Positions 61,040 through 64,000 of a DNA stretch of 64,000 nt are shown here, in pieces. Every line of letters begins with the position of its first letter. The first letter of the stretch is position 1. Made by a program: the position numbers and the translations under genes. This DNA comes from an uncultured Clostridia bacterium. GTDB lineage: Bacteria; Bacillota; Clostridia; Christensenellales; CAG-917. The notes beneath the pieces were generated by a model, which was not told where the DNA came from, did not search any database, and saw nothing but the letters and a program-made list of their open reading frames with translations. The stretch spans positions 1 through 64,000 of the forward strand of contig CANPWB010000001.1 in the NCBI GenBank assembly GCA_947581925.1, read 5' to 3'.

Positions 61040-61846
61040 ATGAAAAATCAAAACACATGTACAAGTTGTTCAAAGGAGCCGCAGGGATATGTGCCCGTCG
61101 CGAGGGTGATAGAGCGGCTGGACGAGCTTGCCGCGAAAAACGACAGCGCGGGGATGGAGCGCGTGCTCGACTATTGGGAGAATGAGGCGAAGGCGCTCGG
61201 CGACGACCGCGGGTTGCTTGTCATTTTGAGCGAGGAAGTGGGACACTACCGCCGCGAGGGCGACGAAAAGAAGGGGCTTTCCGCATGCGAGCAGGCGCTT
61301 GCGCTTTTAGCCGTCGAGGAGGAGATCACCGTCGCGGACGCCACGGTATATCTAAACATAGCGACGACTATGAAGGCGTTCGGCAGGGCGGAGGAAGCCT
61401 TGAAATATTACGATATCACGCGCGAAGTTTACGAGCGGGAGCTGGAGCCAAACGACTACCGTCTTGCGGGATATCACAACAACTATGCGACAGCGCTTGC
61501 AGACCTAGGCAAATTCGACGAGGCGAGGGCGCACTATATGAAGGCGCTCGAGATATTGAAGGCGCAGGGCAACATCAACGAAGTGGCGATTACATATGTC
61601 AATCTCGCAAAACTTATTGACGATGAAAACGCCACGGCGGGCAAGGAGGACGACGGCAGGGCGGATGAGTATATCGAGCTTGCCTACGCCACGCTCCTAA
61701 GCGAAGGCGCGGAGCACAACGGGCCGTATGCGAGCGTCTGCATGAAAGTCGCGGACGCTTGCGGCTATCACGGATATTTCCTTTTTAAGAAGGAACTCGG
61801 GGAGCGCGCGAAGGCGATATACCGCGCAAACGGCGGCGAGGCATAA
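61040..61846 (+). CDS. TPR-repeat protein
   Basis: A 268-residue soluble protein with tetratricopeptide repeats in residues about 85-190 (VYLNIATTMKAFGRAEEALKYYDITREVYE; HNNYATALADLGKFDEARAHYMKALEI; ITYVNLAKLIDD). It starts with a short Cys motif (CTSCSKEP). TPRs mediate protein contacts; the partner is unknown. The ATG has a GAGGGG site. It follows patch C and precedes the DUF4037 gene. Confidence 0.85.
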   Translation: MKNQNTCTSCSKEPQGYVPVARVIERLDELAAKNDSAGMERVLDYWENEAKALGDDRGLLVILSEEVGHYRREGDEKKGLSACEQALALLAVEEEITVADATVYLNIATTMKAFGRAEEALKYYDITREVYERELEPNDYRLAGYHNNYATALADLGKFDEARAHYMKALEILKAQGNINEVAITYVNLAKLIDDENATAGKEDDGRADEYIELAYATLLSEGAEHNGPYASVCMKVADACGYHGYFLFKKELGERAKAIYRANGGEA

Positions 61847-61936
61847 CAGCGCTCTACCGAAAAGAAAACCGCTTAAAATCACATAAATTGAGGTTTAAAT
61901 GTGAAAAATTGCATTGTAAACCGCTTGTTTTGAGAT

Positions 61937-62872
61937 ATGAAAGGACTTGAAGAAGCAAGAAAGTTTTATAACGAAGCCGTCTCTGAAATGATAGACAGGG
62001 AGTTTTTGTCGTATGCAAAGCGCATCGCGGTGGGGCTTTGCGGGCATGGGTCGGAGTGTTTCGGCTATGACGACGACATCTCCCGCGATCACGATTTCGA
62101 GACGGGGGTGTGCCTCTTTCTCACGCGCGAGGACGAGGCGCAGATAGGCTATCGCCTCACGCGCGCATACGACCGCGTAAAAGCCGAGTACAGGGGCACG
62201 CAGCTTGCGCATACCAGCGTAATCGGAGCAAATTCGCAGGGAGTGCAGGTCATCGGCGACTTCTACCGCCGCTACACGGGCAGCGAGGGCGCGCCCGTCA
62301 CGCTTAGGGATTGGCTGTTTACGGAAAGCGAGTACCTTGCCGAGGCGACAAACGGCGAGATCTTCCGCGACGACCTTGGCGCGTTCAGCAGGATAAGAAA
62401 GGAGATACTGCACGGCATGCCCGAGGACGTACGCCTCAAAAAGCTCGCCGCTATGCTCGTGCGCATGGCGCAGACGGGACAATACAACTATCCGCGCTGT
62501 CTCTCTCACGGCGAGGAGGGCGCCGCTATACTCGCGCTCGCAGAGTTTGTGAAGTGCGCCGCGCAGACGATATTTTTGTTGAATCGCAAGCATTGTCCAT
62601 ACTTCAAATGGACCTTCCGCGCCCTTCGCGAGCTGCCCGTTATGTCCGACCTCGCTGATCCGCTCGAGTTTTTGCTCACCGCGGACAACGACAATCAGGG
62701 AAGCAAGGTCAAGACGGAGATAGTCGAGGACATAGCCCACGCCGTCATAAAGGAGCTGGACGTGCAAAACCTCGCGCACCTCGAGGGCAACTATCTGGAA
62801 CCCTTCGGCTTTGCCCTCCAAAAGCAGATAAAAAACGCGGAACTTAGAAATATGCACATTTTGGTGGGATAA
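61937..62872 (+). CDS. DUF4037 nucleotidyltransferase-like protein
   Basis: A 311-residue protein with the nucleotidyltransferase-like motif GHGSECFGYDDDISRDHDF, in which DxD-type acids (DDISRDHD) would hold metal. The rest matches DUF4037 proteins of Firmicutes, some of which are related to kanamycin- or MNT-type transferases. It is not membrane-bound. The ribosome site is weak (TTGAGAT). Substrate unknown. Confidence 0.82.
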   Translation: MKGLEEARKFYNEAVSEMIDREFLSYAKRIAVGLCGHGSECFGYDDDISRDHDFETGVCLFLTREDEAQIGYRLTRAYDRVKAEYRGTQLAHTSVIGANSQGVQVIGDFYRRYTGSEGAPVTLRDWLFTESEYLAEATNGEIFRDDLGAFSRIRKEILHGMPEDVRLKKLAAMLVRMAQTGQYNYPRCLSHGEEGAAILALAEFVKCAAQTIFLLNRKHCPYFKWTFRALRELPVMSDLADPLEFLLTADNDNQGSKVKTEIVEDIAHAVIKELDVQNLAHLEGNYLEPFGFALQKQIKNAELRNMHILVG

Positions 62873-62895
62873 ATCAAAAAAATTTAAAAAAAGTA

Positions 62896-62963
62896 TTGAC
62901 ATTTCATTTTTTTAGGTATATATTAGAATATGCAAATTTGAATATACAAATCGAGGTTTGCAT
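62896..62963 (+). promoter_or_regulatory. Strong promoter and start-codon hairpin for the gene at 62964
   Basis: TTGACA (62896-62901), 17 bases, TATATT (62919-62924). ATGCAAA (62930-62936) and TTTGCAT (62957-62963) form a 7-base stem whose loop holds the GAGG ribosome site, ending right at the start codon; it may limit translation. Confidence 0.75.
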
Positions 62964-63326
62964 ATGAATTGGAATGAAAGCGAATTTTTGAGGACCTATA
63001 AGGGCACGGAGACTTTTGTAACGGAAGAGCGGGAGTATTACGCCATGTTTTTGGATCTACTTGGGGACGAGGCGTTGCTTGAGCACATCCGCTTTGCAAA
63101 CGACGTTCTTGGGGCGCCGCCGCTAAAGACGTTTGTAATTTACGAACGAGATGTTCTTGGCAAGGATGTATTCAAGATAAAGATGTCCCAGACGGCAAAG
63201 CGCGGAATGGGGGCGTGTTTTGGATACCTGTACAAGTTTATATACCGCGGGTATGAGGCGGAGCCGTGCTGGTTTAACGACGAACTCACGGGCATAAAGA
63301 CCGCAAGCTGTTTTAAAAAGATCTGA
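62964..63326 (+). CDS. Hypothetical protein, 120 residues
   Basis: I do not recognise this family. It is a small soluble protein (MNWNESEFLRTYKGTETFVT...) with many aromatic residues and a C-terminal half rich in Lys, Tyr and Phe (ACFGYLYKFIYRGYEAEPCW). The ATG follows GAGG and a strong promoter. The next gene begins 15 bases after its stop, so the two form one transcript and perhaps work together. Confidence 0.72.
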   Translation: MNWNESEFLRTYKGTETFVTEEREYYAMFLDLLGDEALLEHIRFANDVLGAPPLKTFVIYERDVLGKDVFKIKMSQTAKRGMGACFGYLYKFIYRGYEAEPCWFNDELTGIKTASCFKKI

Positions 63327-63341
63327 GGAGGAAATCCTAAA

Positions 63342-64000
63342 ATGAAAACCGATCGTATTTTAACTGGGGAAGTACAAAAGTTTTTTACGACGAAGTCACC
63401 GATGAGAGATCGCATAGTGGATTATGTGCGCGAAAACCTCGATGAGGGGAAAAAAAGCGTTGCGCTTTGTTTCCGAGGCGATTTTTCGACGCTGTATTAT
63501 CGCTCGCATCAACTGCTTAGGATACGAAATTCCGCAAGCGGATTGATAGGAGAATTCGATTTTCGCCACGCGCGTTTCACGAAAAATTATCGCGAGATAC
63601 TCGACCGCCTGAGCGAGATGGGCGTCGATATTTCAAATTTTTCGGACGCGGACACCGAAAAAGGCAAAAGCACAAGCAGAAGATATGTCAGATTTCCGCT
63701 CATTGGATTTGGAGAAGAGAAGTTGAAGGAGGTTTTGGGCATTTATAAGGGGCTTATCGACGATTTTTTGGATCCTAATAAAACCGAATACGCCTTTGAC
63801 CGCAAGGAGTGGCACCTTAAATCCCACAACATTGAAAAGGACCGTCAGCAACAACTTTATGCCGCGTATTTTCTGCATGAGGACCTTGTGTATTACGACA
63901 TCGAGTACACCGAGCCGCACGCAAATGAGAAAGATGTGTCGGGAAGGGTGGATCTGCTTGGGCTGAAGGCGGAAGAGGACGGAAGCTACACGCTCATTTT
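63342..64000 (+). CDS. Hypothetical protein, 3' truncated by the window
   Basis: An open frame of 219 codons runs past the window end. The ATG at 63342 follows GAGGAGG. The protein starts MKTDRILTGEVQKFFTTKSP and is soluble, with many charged and aromatic residues. Near the edge, SGRVDLLGLKAEEDGSYTLI resembles the Asp strand of PD-(D/E)XK nucleases, where an E-x-K should follow beyond the window. This is only a hint. It pairs with the small gene just upstream. Confidence 0.72.
   Translation, partial: MKTDRILTGEVQKFFTTKSPMRDRIVDYVRENLDEGKKSVALCFRGDFSTLYYRSHQLLRIRNSASGLIGEFDFRHARFTKNYREILDRLSEMGVDISNFSDADTEKGKSTSRRYVRFPLIGFGEEKLKEVLGIYKGLIDDFLDPNKTEYAFDRKEWHLKSHNIEKDRQQQLYAAYFLHEDLVYYDIEYTEPHANEKDVSGRVDLLGLKAEEDGSYTLI

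Overview
The window reads as a chromosomal segment of an uncultured, gut-type Bacillota (Clostridia). Supporting points are a Clostridia-type Rex repressor, a single-chain eukaryotic-like glycyl-tRNA synthetase, CdaA, type III CoaX, strong AGGAGG ribosome binding sites, sigma-A promoters of the TTGACA-N17-TATAAT kind, many lipoproteins with LRR_5 (BspA-like) or DUF6273 domains, and two plant/host-glycan catabolic operons. I would place it near Christensenellales-like lineages, but the sequence alone does not prove that. I saw no rRNA, tRNA, CRISPR array, prophage or transposase gene.

Layout. 1-7.4 kb: the 3' part of a coiled-coil/LRR protein, rex, an unknown gene, a large carbohydrate-binding-type lipoprotein, and a small XRE regulator divergent from a DUF6273 lipoprotein. 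7.4-14.2 kb: glyS, a DUF3737 beta-helix protein, a tiny Cys/Gly-rich protein, a TspO-like protein, and a compact coaX-malQ-phosphopantetheinyl transferase-acpP cluster. 14.3-20.9 kb: a six-gene operon that I interpret as sulfoquinovose catabolism by the sulfofructose transaldolase route (GH31 sulfoquinovosidase-like, transaldolase, sulfolactaldehyde reductase, DUF4867, fucose-isomerase-like, TauE exporter). 20.9-34.1 kb: a hexuronate/glucuronide operon (ROK regulator, uxaC, uxuA, SDR mannonate oxidoreductase, kdgA, kdgK, two Gfo/Idh/MocA oxidoreductases, two TIM-barrel isomerase-like proteins, GPH symporter, carboxylesterase). 34.1-37.6 kb: a hairpin-rich repeat patch, a degenerate isopropylmalate-dehydrogenase-like gene and a ClC antiporter. 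37.7-44.4 kb: a 2142-residue LRR lipoprotein. 44.4-51.7 kb: WYL regulator, aminotransferase, sirtuin, PH-domain membrane protein, a second divergent lipoprotein/XRE pair, aspartate kinase. 51.7-52.8 kb: a gene-free mosaic of hairpin repeats. 52.8-64 kb: cdaA, an unknown membrane protein, holA, an FAD oxidoreductase, a radical SAM protein, uracil permease (apparently frameshifted at its start) with an attenuator leader, upp, a third repeat patch, a TPR protein, a DUF4037 nucleotidyltransferase and two unknown genes, the last running off the edge.

How it fits together. The sulfoquinovose operon would release the plant sulfosugar from its glycoside, split it, keep three carbons plus a transferred C3 unit as fructose 6-phosphate, and export a C3 sulfonate. 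The uronate operon imports uronides, converts glucuronate to KDPG and cleaves it to pyruvate and glyceraldehyde 3-phosphate. Both point to life on plant and mucosal polysaccharide debris. The most novel non-coding signals are two families of intergenic hairpin repeats whose stems vary in a compensated way, and two independent regulator/lipoprotein pairs whose operator palindrome lies on the promoter spacer of the lipoprotein.
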